Below are positions 25,970 through 35,620 of a stretch of DNA of 64,000 bases, piece after piece. The DNA lies in contig AP026970.1 of NCBI GenBank assembly GCA_027924025.1, positions 1,386,501 through 1,450,500 of the forward strand, read 5' to 3'. The first letter of the stretch is position 1. Each line of letters starts with the position of its first letter. Under the pieces are notes generated by a model. It searched no databases, was not told the origin of the DNA, and saw only the letters and a program-made list of their open reading frames with translations. The stretch comes from Comamonadaceae bacterium OS-4. Its GTDB lineage: Bacteria; Pseudomonadota; Gammaproteobacteria; Burkholderiales; Burkholderiaceae_C. The translations under genes were made by a program, and so were the position numbers.

Positions 25970-27265
25970 ATGACGCACCACCAGTCTTACGAACACAAAC
26001 GCACATCCGCAGACCTTGCCATCCGGCAAGTGCGTGATGGCGACACCATCATCGTCCCCACCGGTGTGGGCGAGCCCCCCAGTTTGCTGACCGCGCTGTC
26101 AGAGCAGCGGCGCAGTTTTCGCGATGTGAAGGTGTGCCAGATTCTGGCCATGCGCAAGTACGGCTACATCGACCCCGCCACCACCGAGCATGTGCGCCAC
26201 GTGGCTTTCTTTTTCGGCGGGGCCACACGCGCTGGCGGACAAGAGGGGTGGATCGATTTCATCCCCAATTACTTCTCGGAAATTCCGGCGCAAATCGAGC
26301 GGGGGCAGATGGCTGCGGATGTGGTTTTCGCCATGGCGTCGCCCATGGATGAGCACGGCTTCTTTGCGTTGAGCCTGGGTGCGGACTACACCATGGCGGC
26401 CGTCAAAAAGGCTCGCGCCGTGGTGCTGGAGGTGAACCCCAACGTGCCCTTTGCTTTTGGCAACTGCCATGTGCACATCTCGCAAGTCGCGGCGCTGGTG
26501 GAGAGCGACGCGCCGGTCATGGAAGTGGGCCTGCCCAAGATCGGGCCGGTGCAGCAGGCCATCGGCAAGTACGTGGCTGATTTGATTGACGATGGCTCCA
26601 CCCTGCAGATCGGCTACGGCGGCATCCCGGACGCGGTGGTCATGCAGCTCACCGGCAAAAAGGACCTGGGCATCCACACCGAGATGATTGGCGACGGCAT
26701 CATGACCCTGGTGGAGGCGGGTGCCGTGACCAACCGGCGCAAGAACTTCATGCCCGGAAAAATGGTGGCCACCTTCGGCTTGGGTTCGGCCAAGCTCTAC
26801 CGCTTTATGCACCGCAACCCGGGGCTGGAGATGCACCCGGTAGAGTTCACCAACGATCCGGCCATTGCCGGTCTGAACGACAACCTGGTGGCCATCAACG
26901 CTACCTTGCAGATCGACTTTTTGGGCCAGTGCGGCTCCGAGAGCCTGGGCCACGCGCCGTATTCCGGCACCGGCGGGCAGGCGGACTTTGTGCGCGCTGC
27001 CAACCGCTCCAAGGGCGGCAAGGCCTTCATCGTGCTGCCGTCCACCGCCAAGGACGAAACCATCTCCCGCATCGTGCCTTCGCTGTCGCCGTGCACCCAT
27101 GTCACCACCAGCAAGAACGACATCAACTACGTGGTCACCGAATACGGCGTGGCCCAGCTGCGCGGCAAGTCCATGAAGCAGCGCACGCAAGAGCTCATCG
27201 CCATTGCCCACCCCAAGTTCCGCGACGAGCTGACCGCGCAGGCAAAGCAGTTGAAGATTCTTTGA
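25970..27265 (+). CDS. Acetyl-CoA hydrolase/transferase family (4-hydroxybutyrate CoA-transferase-like)
   Basis: 431 aa, the length of class I Cat/AbfT-type CoA-transferases. Characteristic segments: G-D-T-I-I-V-P-T-G-V-G-E-P, I-P-N-Y-F-S-E-I-P, Q-I-G-Y-G-G-I-P-D-A-V, H-T-E-M-I-G-D-G-I, and C-terminal Y-V-V-T-E-Y-G-V-A-Q-L-R-G-K-S. It exchanges CoA between acyl-CoA and a free acid; the acid is not determined. Convergent with the SulP gene. Confidence 0.9.
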   Translation: MTHHQSYEHKRTSADLAIRQVRDGDTIIVPTGVGEPPSLLTALSEQRRSFRDVKVCQILAMRKYGYIDPATTEHVRHVAFFFGGATRAGGQEGWIDFIPNYFSEIPAQIERGQMAADVVFAMASPMDEHGFFALSLGADYTMAAVKKARAVVLEVNPNVPFAFGNCHVHISQVAALVESDAPVMEVGLPKIGPVQQAIGKYVADLIDDGSTLQIGYGGIPDAVVMQLTGKKDLGIHTEMIGDGIMTLVEAGAVTNRRKNFMPGKMVATFGLGSAKLYRFMHRNPGLEMHPVEFTNDPAIAGLNDNLVAINATLQIDFLGQCGSESLGHAPYSGTGGQADFVRAANRSKGGKAFIVLPSTAKDETISRIVPSLSPCTHVTTSKNDINYVVTEYGVAQLRGKSMKQRTQELIAIAHPKFRDELTAQAKQLKIL

Positions 27266-27297
27266 TGCAGAACGCAGGCTGCGCGCTTACCGGCCGC

Positions 27298-28923
27298 TTA
27301 GCCTGTGACGGTCACCGACTTGACCGCATCGTCCACGCTCCAGAACATGCGGTCATTGCTGCCCAGGCCCTGTGCGTCACTGCGGGCCAGAAGCGAGCGC
27401 ACGGTGGTTTTGACGCGCGCCAGCACGAGTTGGGTCTCCGTGTTGCGCAGTGAGTGGTCCAGCTCTAGCAGGCACTCGAGGGCGGTGCTGTCCAGATCGG
27501 CGCTTTCCTCCAGGCTCAACACCACGGCTTGCAAGTCGGTCCGCGCTTTGGCGCGGTCCAGGACTTCGTTGGCCACGCGCTCTGCGCTGCCAAAAAACAG
27601 TGGCTCTTCAGGCCGCAGAATCAAAATGTGGGGCACGGCCTTCGCACCTTGCTGAACGGCAATTTCCACATAGTTGCGGGTGTTGCCCAAGGCGCCCAGT
27701 TCATGCACCACAGGCTGGCTGAAGCGCTGCAAGGTTGCCAGCAGTGACAGGCCTATGGCGGCCAGCAGCCCGTCCAGCACTCCCAAAAAGATCACGGCCA
27801 AGACGGCCGCAACAATGAGCAGCTGGTCCCGCTGGATGGCCCACAGCGCGAGAATAGGCTTGGGCGACAAGGCATGCCACAGCGCAAAGACGACAGCCAC
27901 CGCCAACACCGGCCTGGGCAGGTAATGCAAGACCGGAAGCGCCCAAATCAACGCCGCCCCCATGGCGAACAGCGCCACAATTCCCGCCCAGCGGCTTTGC
28001 GCCCCGGCGCCCGCGTTGGCTGCCGTGGCCGAAAATCCCGCGCCCACGGCCATGCCCTGGAACAGCCCGGACCCGAGGTTGCAAAGCCCCAGCACCGCCA
28101 GCTCGCGGTTGGGGTTGAGCCGGTCGCCCACCTGCAAAGCGGCACTGCGCATGCTGCCCCAGGACTCGGCAAACACCAGCATCACCAGCCCGAAAGACAC
28201 CTCAAACACCCGCAGCCACTGGTCCAGGCTCAGGTCGGGCAAGGCCAGTTGCAGGGCGGGGCGCTCGAAGGTGCCTATTTCATGCACCCCCCAAGTCTGC
28301 AAGGGCAGTGTTTTTGCTGCCACCAACGCAAGCACCATGGTGATCAAGGAGGCGGGCAGGTGCGGCCACCTTTTCAGAAGTAACATGCAGATCGATGCAC
28401 CCGCTGCCACGGCCATGGTCGGCCCATGCCAAGTGTCGATGTGCGTCAGGGCGAACCAGAGCAGGTGTGCCGGATCACGGCTGCCGTCGGGCGTCAGCTC
28501 CATGCCCAGAGCGTCTGGCAGCTGCTTGATCACAATCGTGAGGGCCAGTGCAAACGCAAACCCGCGAAGCACCGGCCGGGATACAAATGAAGACAGTTGG
28601 CCTTGTCGCATTGCCGCCAGCAAGACCAACATGACCCCGCTGGCCACCACCATAGCCACGAGGACTTGGCTGTAGCCCAGGTTCCCGCCAGCAGCACCCA
28701 TGGGCACCACCAAAGAAATCGCCGCAGCTGCACACAGCGAGGCAGTCGACGAGGTGGGGGCGACGATGGCAAAGCGGCTGCCACCGAACAAGCCATACAG
28801 CGCCAAGCCAACAAGTGTTCCGGTCAATGCGCTGGCCACCGGCATATGGGCCAAGCCCGCATACGCCACTGCTTCGGGCAGCAAGATGCCGGCGATACAA
28901 AGCCCCGCCACCAGGTTACGCAT
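27298..28923 (-). CDS. SulP-family anion permease with STAS domain
   Basis: 541 aa. About 11-12 membrane segments in residues 1-410 with the SulP features A-Y-A-G-L-A-H-M-P-V near the start and P-T-S-S-T-A-S-L; residues about 430-535 form a STAS domain (V-L-S-L-E-E-S-A-D-L-D-S-T-A-L-E). SulP proteins carry sulfate, bicarbonate or dicarboxylates; no carbonic anhydrase is adjacent. The start overlaps the last 8 bp of the DUF2252 gene, so translation is probably coupled. Confidence 0.9.
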   Translation of the reverse strand: MRNLVAGLCIAGILLPEAVAYAGLAHMPVASALTGTLVGLALYGLFGGSRFAIVAPTSSTASLCAAAAISLVVPMGAAGGNLGYSQVLVAMVVASGVMLVLLAAMRQGQLSSFVSRPVLRGFAFALALTIVIKQLPDALGMELTPDGSRDPAHLLWFALTHIDTWHGPTMAVAAGASICMLLLKRWPHLPASLITMVLALVAAKTLPLQTWGVHEIGTFERPALQLALPDLSLDQWLRVFEVSFGLVMLVFAESWGSMRSAALQVGDRLNPNRELAVLGLCNLGSGLFQGMAVGAGFSATAANAGAGAQSRWAGIVALFAMGAALIWALPVLHYLPRPVLAVAVVFALWHALSPKPILALWAIQRDQLLIVAAVLAVIFLGVLDGLLAAIGLSLLATLQRFSQPVVHELGALGNTRNYVEIAVQQGAKAVPHILILRPEEPLFFGSAERVANEVLDRAKARTDLQAVVLSLEESADLDSTALECLLELDHSLRNTETQLVLARVKTTVRSLLARSDAQGLGSNDRMFWSVDDAVKSVTVTG

Positions 28924-30133
28924 GCAGCGCCCCTTGATCGAGCGCTGTTGAAAACGCAGTCCAGTCGGCCGTGACCCGGGCTGTGAGCCGTGTGGACTGT
29001 TGCAGCAGGTACTTTTTCCAACGGGCGTCCTGCCCGAAGGCGGTCAGTGCATCGTGGTTGGCCGCCCCGGAACACCCGCTACCTCGCAGATGGGCCCAGG
29101 CCACCACACGGCCCATGGTGCCCACCAGGTCCAGGCGCTCCGCCGCGCTTTGGTGCGCGCTGCTGCTCAGTGAAATGCGGTCTTCGCTGGGTAGCAGGCC
29201 CCGCAAGACATAGGCGGCCCCGTTCATCTCCACCGGCTGCAAAAATGCCATCGAAATGGCTTGCAAACGCCGCTGCGAATCCACAATCCGGTGGGCCTGT
29301 GAGGGCCAAGCGGGTTGGGCGTTGGCCAGGTGTGTTTCCAGCGAGGGGGAAACGGATCGTTTCAGGTCCAACAGATAGTTGCCATCGGGCGAGCCTTTGC
29401 CCCGGACCAGAATGATGTAGCGCTCCAGGCCCAGGCTGCCAGTGCCTGCCAGGCGCTGGGCAACGTCTAGCACCTCGTAAAACGTGGGGTCTTCCCGGGC
29501 TGCCGACAGGCCCTGCAAGCAGGCGGCAACTGCGACTTTTTGCGCAGGCGTCGCAGGCAGGGCGCGCTTGCCTCCGGTGAGGAGCACTCTTTTTTTACCC
29601 TGCACCTCGGTGTACTTTTCCAGGAGATCTTTGCGCTCACGCTTGCGCGCTGCATCCAGCAGACCACGGATCAGGCCGGTGGCGGTCTCGCGCTCCACCC
29701 ACATGGCTTTGCCTTGCGCGAGGCTGGTGGCGTAGGCGTCCAGAAATGTGTTGCGTAATTGGTCGCTTTCCTCGGGGGGCAGCCCTGCCTCACTCGCACC
29801 CAAGGTGATGCTGCAGAGCATGCGGACCAACTCGTAGCTGAGCGGGGCCAGGCAGGCTTCATCAAAGTCATTGATATCGAAATAGACCTGCCGGTTGTCC
29901 GCTTTGTAGCTGCCGAAGTTTTCCAGGTGCAGGTCGCCACAAATCCAGGCGAGGGGGGCCTCAAGGTGGGCGGGCTCTTGCGAGATGCGCTCATTGAACA
30001 GATGGCAGCTACCCCGGAAAAAACTGAAGGCGCTCTCCCGCATCTTGCGGTACTTCAGGGACAGGCCCACCGGGTCGCGCCCCAGGTTAAATGCGCGGAT
30101 GGATTGAGTGGCATCGATCATGCGCAGCACCAT
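28916..30133 (-). CDS. DUF2252 protein, kinase-like fold
   Basis: 405 aa; M5 (30121) is an alternative start. A DUF2252 protein with phosphotransferase-like motifs: W-I-C-G-D-L-H-L-E-N-F-G (G66-N72) resembles the catalytic loop and Y-F-D-I-N-D-F-D-E-A (86-92) the metal-binding segment of aminoglycoside-phosphotransferase folds. N-terminal F-x-F-F-R-G-S-C-H-L-F is also typical. Substrate unknown. It overlaps the SulP gene, suggesting a joint role. Confidence 0.85.
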   Translation of the reverse strand: MVLRMIDATQSIRAFNLGRDPVGLSLKYRKMRESAFSFFRGSCHLFNERISQEPAHLEAPLAWICGDLHLENFGSYKADNRQVYFDINDFDEACLAPLSYELVRMLCSITLGASEAGLPPEESDQLRNTFLDAYATSLAQGKAMWVERETATGLIRGLLDAARKRERKDLLEKYTEVQGKKRVLLTGGKRALPATPAQKVAVAACLQGLSAAREDPTFYEVLDVAQRLAGTGSLGLERYIILVRGKGSPDGNYLLDLKRSVSPSLETHLANAQPAWPSQAHRIVDSQRRLQAISMAFLQPVEMNGAAYVLRGLLPSEDRISLSSSAHQSAAERLDLVGTMGRVVAWAHLRGSGCSGAANHDALTAFGQDARWKKYLLQQSTRLTARVTADWTAFSTALDQGALHA

Positions 30134-30212
30134 ACCATTGCAGTCGCGGCAGAAGCGCTACCCAATATCTCCAGCTGACCGCACAGGCCAAGGAACTCAA
30201 AATTCTTTGAGC

Positions 30213-31127
30213 TTAGGCAGGGCGCGGGTCAAAGTGGCTGTGCTGCGCCAGTTGCTCCCAGAGTGGGCGCTCGGCGGCGCTGGTGGTGGGCGGCACCGCA
30301 ATGCGCACCACCGCATACATATCGCCATGGGCCTTGGCGGCCTTGGTGCCGCTGGCCATGCCCCGGCCGCGCAGCCGCAGGTGTTTGCCGGTGCTGGTGC
30401 CGGCGGGCACGGTCAGCAGCACCGCGCCCGATAGCGTTTCGACGCTGACCTCGGCGCCCAATGCGGCCTCCCAGGGGGCCAGAGTCAGGTCGAAGTACAG
30501 GTCATCCCCATCCACCCGAAAGCGGGGGTGGGGCTCCCACTGCACATGCAAGTACAAATCCCCTGCCGCTGCGCCACCCGTGCCGGGGTCTGCCTGGCCA
30601 CGCAGGCGCACCCGCTGGCCGGCGCGCACACCGGGCGGTATTTGCACCTCGATCTCGCGCGTGCCCCCGGTGGCGGGAATCACCAGCGCCAGCGTGCAGC
30701 CTTGTGCGGCTTGCTCCAGCGTGAGCGTGACTGCACTTTCGCGGTCCCGGCCGCGCTGGGGCCCTGGGGGTCTGCGCGGGGCTTTGGCGTGTTGCTCGCG
30801 GCCCATGGCATGGAGCAGGTCTGAGAGGTCCATGCCCGCGAAGTCGGGCATCTCATGCCCAAAGTCAAAGCCGCTGAATCCGCGCGCTGGTGGGGCCATG
30901 GTGGCACCGTCGTTCTGGCGTTCCAGCTGGTCATAAAGGGCGCGTTTCTCGGGGTCTTTGAGGGTGGCATAGGCCAGCGCCGCGTTTTTGAATTTCTCCT
31001 CCGAGCCGGGTTTTTTGGAGACATCCGGGTGGTGCTGGCGCGCCAAGGCGCGGTAGGCTTTTTTGATGGCAGCCAAGTCCGCATCGCGCGGAACACCCAA
31101 GGCAGCGTAGTAGTCGACGTAGTTCAT
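30213..31127 (-). CDS. cbpA: CbpA-type DnaJ co-chaperone
   Basis: 304 aa. J domain in residues 1-70 with H33-P34-D35, a Gly/Phe-rich linker, and DnaJ C-terminal substrate-binding domains from about 115; no zinc-finger cysteines, so class II (CbpA/DnaJB-like). It stimulates DnaK ATPase and binds unfolded clients. Its start is only 6 bp after the stop of the HlyD-like adaptor gene, so it is likely the last gene of the exporter operon, an unusual partner. Confidence 0.9.
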   Translation of the reverse strand: MNYVDYYAALGVPRDADLAAIKKAYRALARQHHPDVSKKPGSEEKFKNAALAYATLKDPEKRALYDQLERQNDGATMAPPARGFSGFDFGHEMPDFAGMDLSDLLHAMGREQHAKAPRRPPGPQRGRDRESAVTLTLEQAAQGCTLALVIPATGGTREIEVQIPPGVRAGQRVRLRGQADPGTGGAAAGDLYLHVQWEPHPRFRVDGDDLYFDLTLAPWEAALGAEVSVETLSGAVLLTVPAGTSTGKHLRLRGRGMASGTKAAKAHGDMYAVVRIAVPPTTSAAERPLWEQLAQHSHFDPRPA

Positions 31128-31133
31128 ATGCGT

Positions 31134-32330
31134 TCAGCCCGGGCGCCGGGTTTTCACCTTGGCACCGTCTTGGAGTTTGATATCGGGGTACACCACCACA
31201 CTGGTGTCCAGGGGCAGACCTTCGGGCACCCAGGCGTGGGTGCCGTTGCGGGCTTGCACTACCACCTCCTTCAGGCGCACATGGTCGCCATCGAGCACAA
31301 ACACGCCCGACCGCGAGCCGATGGGGAACAGGGCACTCACCGGCACCATCAGGGCGTCGTCCACCACCTGCACCAGCACCCGCACATCCATCTTGAAGCC
31401 GTCGCCCAGCCCGCGCCAGGTGGCGGCTGGCGTGGTGATGTCCACAATGACATTCACCCGCTGCTCTTCTACCCCCAGTGCAGACACTTTGGTAAATGCG
31501 GCGGGCTCCACATAGCGCACCTGGCCTTGCAGCACCCCCGCACCGCCCCAGTTCAGCAACTGCACCGGTGTGCCGGGTACCACTTGGGCGGCTTCCTCGG
31601 TCAGGATGTCGACCACCGCTTCCAGCGCTGCAGGGTCCCCCACCTCTACCAGCCCAGTGCCGGCGAGCACCGCCCCTTCGCTTTGCTGCAAAACCTTCAG
31701 CACCTTGCCTGCGACGGGCGATGTCACCACGACTCCCATCCTGCTGCCGGCCGGGCCCGTGGTGCCAAGAGGGCGCAGCGGCACACGGGTCTGCTCCAGG
31801 GCAAAGCGGGCGGCGGTTTGTGCCTGCTGGGCGGCTTGTAGCTCAGTAGTGCGCAGTTGCTCGGCCAGGCGCACCGTGTCACCCTGGGCTGCCGACACAA
31901 AGCCTTGGCGCACCAGGGCGGCGTTGCGTAATCCGTCTTGCTGGCTCTGGGCCAGTGCGACGCTGGCCGCCGCAACGCTGGCCTGTGCCTGTGCTACCCC
32001 CGCCTCGGCGGCGCCCACCCGTGCAGCTTGCTCGGCCTGGCTTCTGGCATCCAGCAGGGCAGGGGCCAGCGGCGAGATAGAAGCCACCGCTGCACCCCGT
32101 GCCACGCTGTCGCCCTGCACCAGCTGAATGCGCGACAAGTGGCCCGCCACCGTGGCCGAGACCATGTAGCGTTCGCGCACCCGGGTTTTGCCGTCTTCTT
32201 GCACCGCCCGCTCAAAGCGGCCGCGGGTCACGCTGGCTACCTCGACCTCGGGCGGGCTGGGCCAAAACGCCCAGGCCAGCCCTGCCACGAGCAGCAGCGC
32301 CAGTGCTCCAAAAATCAGTTTGTTTTTCAT
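31134..32330 (-). CDS. HlyD/RND-type periplasmic adaptor
   Basis: 398 aa from ATG 32330, where the membrane anchor begins (K-N-K-L-I-F-G-A-L-A-L-L-L). A second ATG at 32375 overlaps the permease stop (ATGA) and would add 15 residues through an 11-C tract. Barrel-sandwich and alpha-hairpin regions are visible (A-T-V-A-G-H-L-S-R-I-Q-L-V-Q-G-D-S-V, then Ala/Gln-rich coiled-coil to about residue 190, then V-V-T-S-P-V-A-G-K-V). It should bridge the ABC permease to an outer-membrane channel. Confidence 0.88.
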   Translation of the reverse strand: MKNKLIFGALALLLVAGLAWAFWPSPPEVEVASVTRGRFERAVQEDGKTRVRERYMVSATVAGHLSRIQLVQGDSVARGAAVASISPLAPALLDARSQAEQAARVGAAEAGVAQAQASVAAASVALAQSQQDGLRNAALVRQGFVSAAQGDTVRLAEQLRTTELQAAQQAQTAARFALEQTRVPLRPLGTTGPAGSRMGVVVTSPVAGKVLKVLQQSEGAVLAGTGLVEVGDPAALEAVVDILTEEAAQVVPGTPVQLLNWGGAGVLQGQVRYVEPAAFTKVSALGVEEQRVNVIVDITTPAATWRGLGDGFKMDVRVLVQVVDDALMVPVSALFPIGSRSGVFVLDGDHVRLKEVVVQARNGTHAWVPEGLPLDTSVVVYPDIKLQDGAKVKTRRPG

Positions 32331-32371
32331 GGGGATTCCAAAGGGGCAAGCCGGGCCGGGGGGGGGGGCGT

Positions 32372-34735
32372 TCATTCGCGGGTTTTGAGCACACTGACCA
32401 GATCCAGCTGGTCAATACGCCGGCGCACGATCCATGCGCTCACCCCGCCTGCCAACAGCACACACACCACGGCAAACGCATAGGTGGCGGGTTGAATCGC
32501 AAACGGGAAAGAAAACTCGTCGCTGCGGATCATGGTGACAATTCCCAGCGCCATCAGGTAGCCCAAGACCATGCCCACCGGCAGGGCGAGCAAGATCTCA
32601 ATGCCCAGCTCGCCCAGCAAAATGGCCGACACCTCGGTCCGGGTAAAGCCCAGCACCCGCAGGCTGGCGAGCTCCCAGGCCCGCTCTGCCAGCGCAATAC
32701 GGGCGTTGTTGTAGACCACGCCCACGGCAATGATGGTGGCAAACACCGTGAGCACCACGCTGAACATCAAGATGTTGCGGGCCGTCACGTCGTTGATATT
32801 GCGGGCCATCACCCGCTTGCTGATGGCCACACCCACACGGGGCAGGTCTTTCAGGCGCTCCAGAAACGCGGGTTCGTGGCCGCGCTCTACGCTCACCATG
32901 AGCTGGTTGACCATATCGCCCTCATGCAGCAGCGCATTGAGTGCGCGGCGCTCCATATAGGCGTTCATGCCTAAGAGCTCGTGCACCGTGCCGGTGACCG
33001 GCAAATACACCACCTCGCGGCGGCCCTCTTGCAGCTCGACCCGCAGCAAGTCGCCTCTTTGCACCTTCAGCTTGTCAGCCAGCCGGTCGGTCAACAGCAG
33101 CCCGTGGCGCGGCGCAGTCAGTGCCTGCTTTTCCATATTGACGATGCGAAACAGCTCAGGCATTTCCGCTTTGCCCTGAATGGCGCCCCGGTGGTGGGCA
33201 TTGGCGTTGACCAGCCGCACCGCCACATTGCGCGCGCCCTCGACCGCGGTGACATGGGGCAGGTGGGCCGCAGCCTGCAAGGCCCGGGCGGGCGTGGCTT
33301 CCACCAGATTGATGGACACATCGCCCCGCAGCACTTGGCTGAACTGGGTGTCCATCAGCACCACCACCGCATCGCGCATGAAGGCACCGGTGATTACGGT
33401 TGACATGGCCATGGCCACGCCTAGTGTGGTGAACAGGGTGCGCAGGCGGTGGCGCTCCATGGTGCGCAGCACCATGCGCAGCGGGGGAGAAAACCAGTTT
33501 TTCAAGCCCCAGCGCTCTAGCAACATCGGCCGGTAAATGCCGGGCGCGGGCGGGTGCATGGCTTCAGCCGGTGCCAGCAGCACCGTGGCCCGAATGGCGC
33601 TGAGCGTGGCCAACACGGCTGCCCCTAGGGCAACCGCCGCCGACACCACGATCAGCTCTGGCGCCAGGCGGTAGTGCAGCGTCGGGAAGCGGAAAGACTT
33701 GGCATACAAACCCACAAAGCCATGGCCCAGCACCGCACCGAGTGCCACACCCAAGGCCAGGCCCAGCAACACAATGACCAGCACCAGCTTGAGGTAGTGC
33801 CAACCAATGGCCGTGTTGCCATAGCCCAGCGCTTTGAGTGCAGCCACTTGCTCGCGCTGGGTGGCAATCTGGCGGCCCAGCACCACATTGAGCAAAAACG
33901 CAGCCACTGCCAAAAAGATGCTGGGCAACACGGTGCCCAGCACCTGTTGCTGCTTGATCTCCGAGCTCAAAATCACATCCGACATTTGTTGGTCGCGCCC
34001 GTGTGCGCTGATGCCGCCGTACGGCGCCAGCAAGCGGTCCAGCTGTGCAATGACCGCACCCTCGCTGGCACCGGGGCTCAGCCGCACCGACACCTGGTTA
34101 AAGGCCCCCTCCATGTTGTAGGCGGTGGCCAGTGCGCGGCGGTCTACCCAAAAAACGCCAAAGCCCCGCTGGTCTGGCGAGCCGCCCAAGCCGGCAAACA
34201 CATACTCCGGCGACAGCCCTATCCCCACCAGGCGCAGGCGCTCACGGGTGCCGTTGATCAGCGCGGTGACTTCGTCCCCTGCCTTGAGCTGGTGGGCCTC
34301 GGCAAAGGCCTCAGACACCAAGGCCTCCAGGGCGCCACTGGTGTGCGCCGCCACCATACGCCCGCTTTTGACCACGACCACATTCAAGGCCTGTGGCGCG
34401 AGCAGGTCCAGGCCGATGAGCTGGCCTGCCAGCGGGTCTGTGACCCCGGCAATGCCCAGGGGCACCACATGTGCCAGCGCGGTTTGCAGGTGCGCAGCCC
34501 CCTCGATAGCGGCCAGCTGCGGCAACAGCGCCAGCGGGGCGCTTTTGAGGGTGGCAAACACATCCGCAAAGCGCGACTCTGCGTAGTACACATCGCGCGA
34601 CCACGACAAAGAGTCAAACGCGCTAAAGCTGGTAATAAACCCGCCCACACCGCTGGCCACCACCAGCGCGATGGTGAGCGCCTGGCTCCACATCAGGCGC
34701 AGGTCGCGCAGCAGCTTGCGGTCCAGGGTGGTCAT
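32372..34735 (-). CDS. ABC exporter permease with two FtsX domains
   Basis: 787 aa from ATG 34735 (M-T-T-L-D-R-K-L-L-R-D-L). First membrane helix about 18-40, a large periplasmic part, an FtsX block of helices about 270-430, a second periplasmic part, and a C-terminal FtsX block about 660-780. This is the large permease type of MacB/LolC-related exporters. The stop overlaps the alternative adaptor start. With the ATPase upstream it forms the transport core; the cargo (drug, lipid or lipoprotein) is unknown. Confidence 0.88.
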   Translation of the reverse strand: MTTLDRKLLRDLRLMWSQALTIALVVASGVGGFITSFSAFDSLSWSRDVYYAESRFADVFATLKSAPLALLPQLAAIEGAAHLQTALAHVVPLGIAGVTDPLAGQLIGLDLLAPQALNVVVVKSGRMVAAHTSGALEALVSEAFAEAHQLKAGDEVTALINGTRERLRLVGIGLSPEYVFAGLGGSPDQRGFGVFWVDRRALATAYNMEGAFNQVSVRLSPGASEGAVIAQLDRLLAPYGGISAHGRDQQMSDVILSSEIKQQQVLGTVLPSIFLAVAAFLLNVVLGRQIATQREQVAALKALGYGNTAIGWHYLKLVLVIVLLGLALGVALGAVLGHGFVGLYAKSFRFPTLHYRLAPELIVVSAAVALGAAVLATLSAIRATVLLAPAEAMHPPAPGIYRPMLLERWGLKNWFSPPLRMVLRTMERHRLRTLFTTLGVAMAMSTVITGAFMRDAVVVLMDTQFSQVLRGDVSINLVEATPARALQAAAHLPHVTAVEGARNVAVRLVNANAHHRGAIQGKAEMPELFRIVNMEKQALTAPRHGLLLTDRLADKLKVQRGDLLRVELQEGRREVVYLPVTGTVHELLGMNAYMERRALNALLHEGDMVNQLMVSVERGHEPAFLERLKDLPRVGVAISKRVMARNINDVTARNILMFSVVLTVFATIIAVGVVYNNARIALAERAWELASLRVLGFTRTEVSAILLGELGIEILLALPVGMVLGYLMALGIVTMIRSDEFSFPFAIQPATYAFAVVCVLLAGGVSAWIVRRRIDQLDLVSVLKTRE

Positions 34736-34745
34736 GGGGTGGGGC

Positions 34746-35525
34746 TCACCATGCCAGCTCCGACGGCGCCACCTTGTGCGCGTTTTGCGCGATGCGCTCA
34801 ATCCGCCCGCCGCCGAGGTAGAGCACCCGGTCGGCCATGCCGGCAATGGCCGCGTTGTGGGTGATCACGATGGCAGTGGTCCCCATCTCGCGGTTGATGC
34901 GGGCTATCACCTCCAGCACCAGCTTGCCGGTTTGGTAGTCCAGCGCGCCGGTGGGCTCGTCGCACAGCAAGACCTCGGGTTTTTTGACAATCGCGCGGGC
35001 AATGGCTACCCGCTGCTGCTCGCCCCCCGAGAGTTGCGAGGGAAAGTGGTCCACCCGCTCCGCCAGGCCCACCAGGGTCAGCGCCTCCAGGGCCGGCATG
35101 GCGTTTTTGGCAATGTCGGTGACCAGCTCCACGTTCTCGAGCACCGTCAGGCTGGGAATCAGGTTGTAAAACTGGAAGACAAAGCCCACATGTTCGCGCC
35201 GGTACTGGGTGAGCTCGTTGTCGGTGGCGTGGGTCAGGTCTTGGGCCTCGAATTGGGCGGTGCCACTGGTGGGGCGGTCCAGCCCCCCAAGAATGTTGAG
35301 CAGGGTGGATTTGCCGCTGCCCGAGGCGCCCAGCAGCACAATGAATTCGCCCTTGTAAATCGTCAGGTCCACGTCGATGAGCGCCAGCACCTTGACCTCG
35401 CCCATGTCATAGGTTTTAGCCAGGGTCTTGGCGGTGAAAACCGCTGCGCGGCCTGAGGTATCTGGCGGTGCAGCGCTATTTGGCGGGGCTGCGGACGTGG
35501 GAGTGGTTGCCACTGGAATAGGCAT
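34746..35525 (-). CDS. ABC exporter ATP-binding subunit (LolD/MacB-like)
   Basis: 259 aa. Walker [10 protein letters not shown] (66-74), Q-loop [10 protein letters not shown], signature L-S-G-G-E-Q-Q (165-171), Walker B V-L-L-C-D-E-P (185-191), and the MacB/LolD-type T-G-A-L-D. A Pro/Ala/Thr-rich 25-residue N-terminal extension is unusual. First gene of the operon ATPase, permease, adaptor, cbpA. Confidence 0.9.
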   Translation of the reverse strand: MPIPVATTPTSAAPPNSAAPPDTSGRAAVFTAKTLAKTYDMGEVKVLALIDVDLTIYKGEFIVLLGASGSGKSTLLNILGGLDRPTSGTAQFEAQDLTHATDNELTQYRREHVGFVFQFYNLIPSLTVLENVELVTDIAKNAMPALEALTLVGLAERVDHFPSQLSGGEQQRVAIARAIVKKPEVLLCDEPTGALDYQTGKLVLEVIARINREMGTTAIVITHNAAIAGMADRVLYLGGGRIERIAQNAHKVAPSELAW

Positions 35526-35620
35526 GGAACCCCCCTTAGGACTGTGACTATGTGTCGCCAGTATCCGAGGGGCTATGCGCTAGCGTCTGTGCGATGACGC
35601 ACCCGAAAGGGTTTGCCGCT

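Noticed and set aside
33674..34864. 396-codon plus-strand frame
   Set aside because: Antisense to the ABC permease; His/Gln-rich shadow composition.
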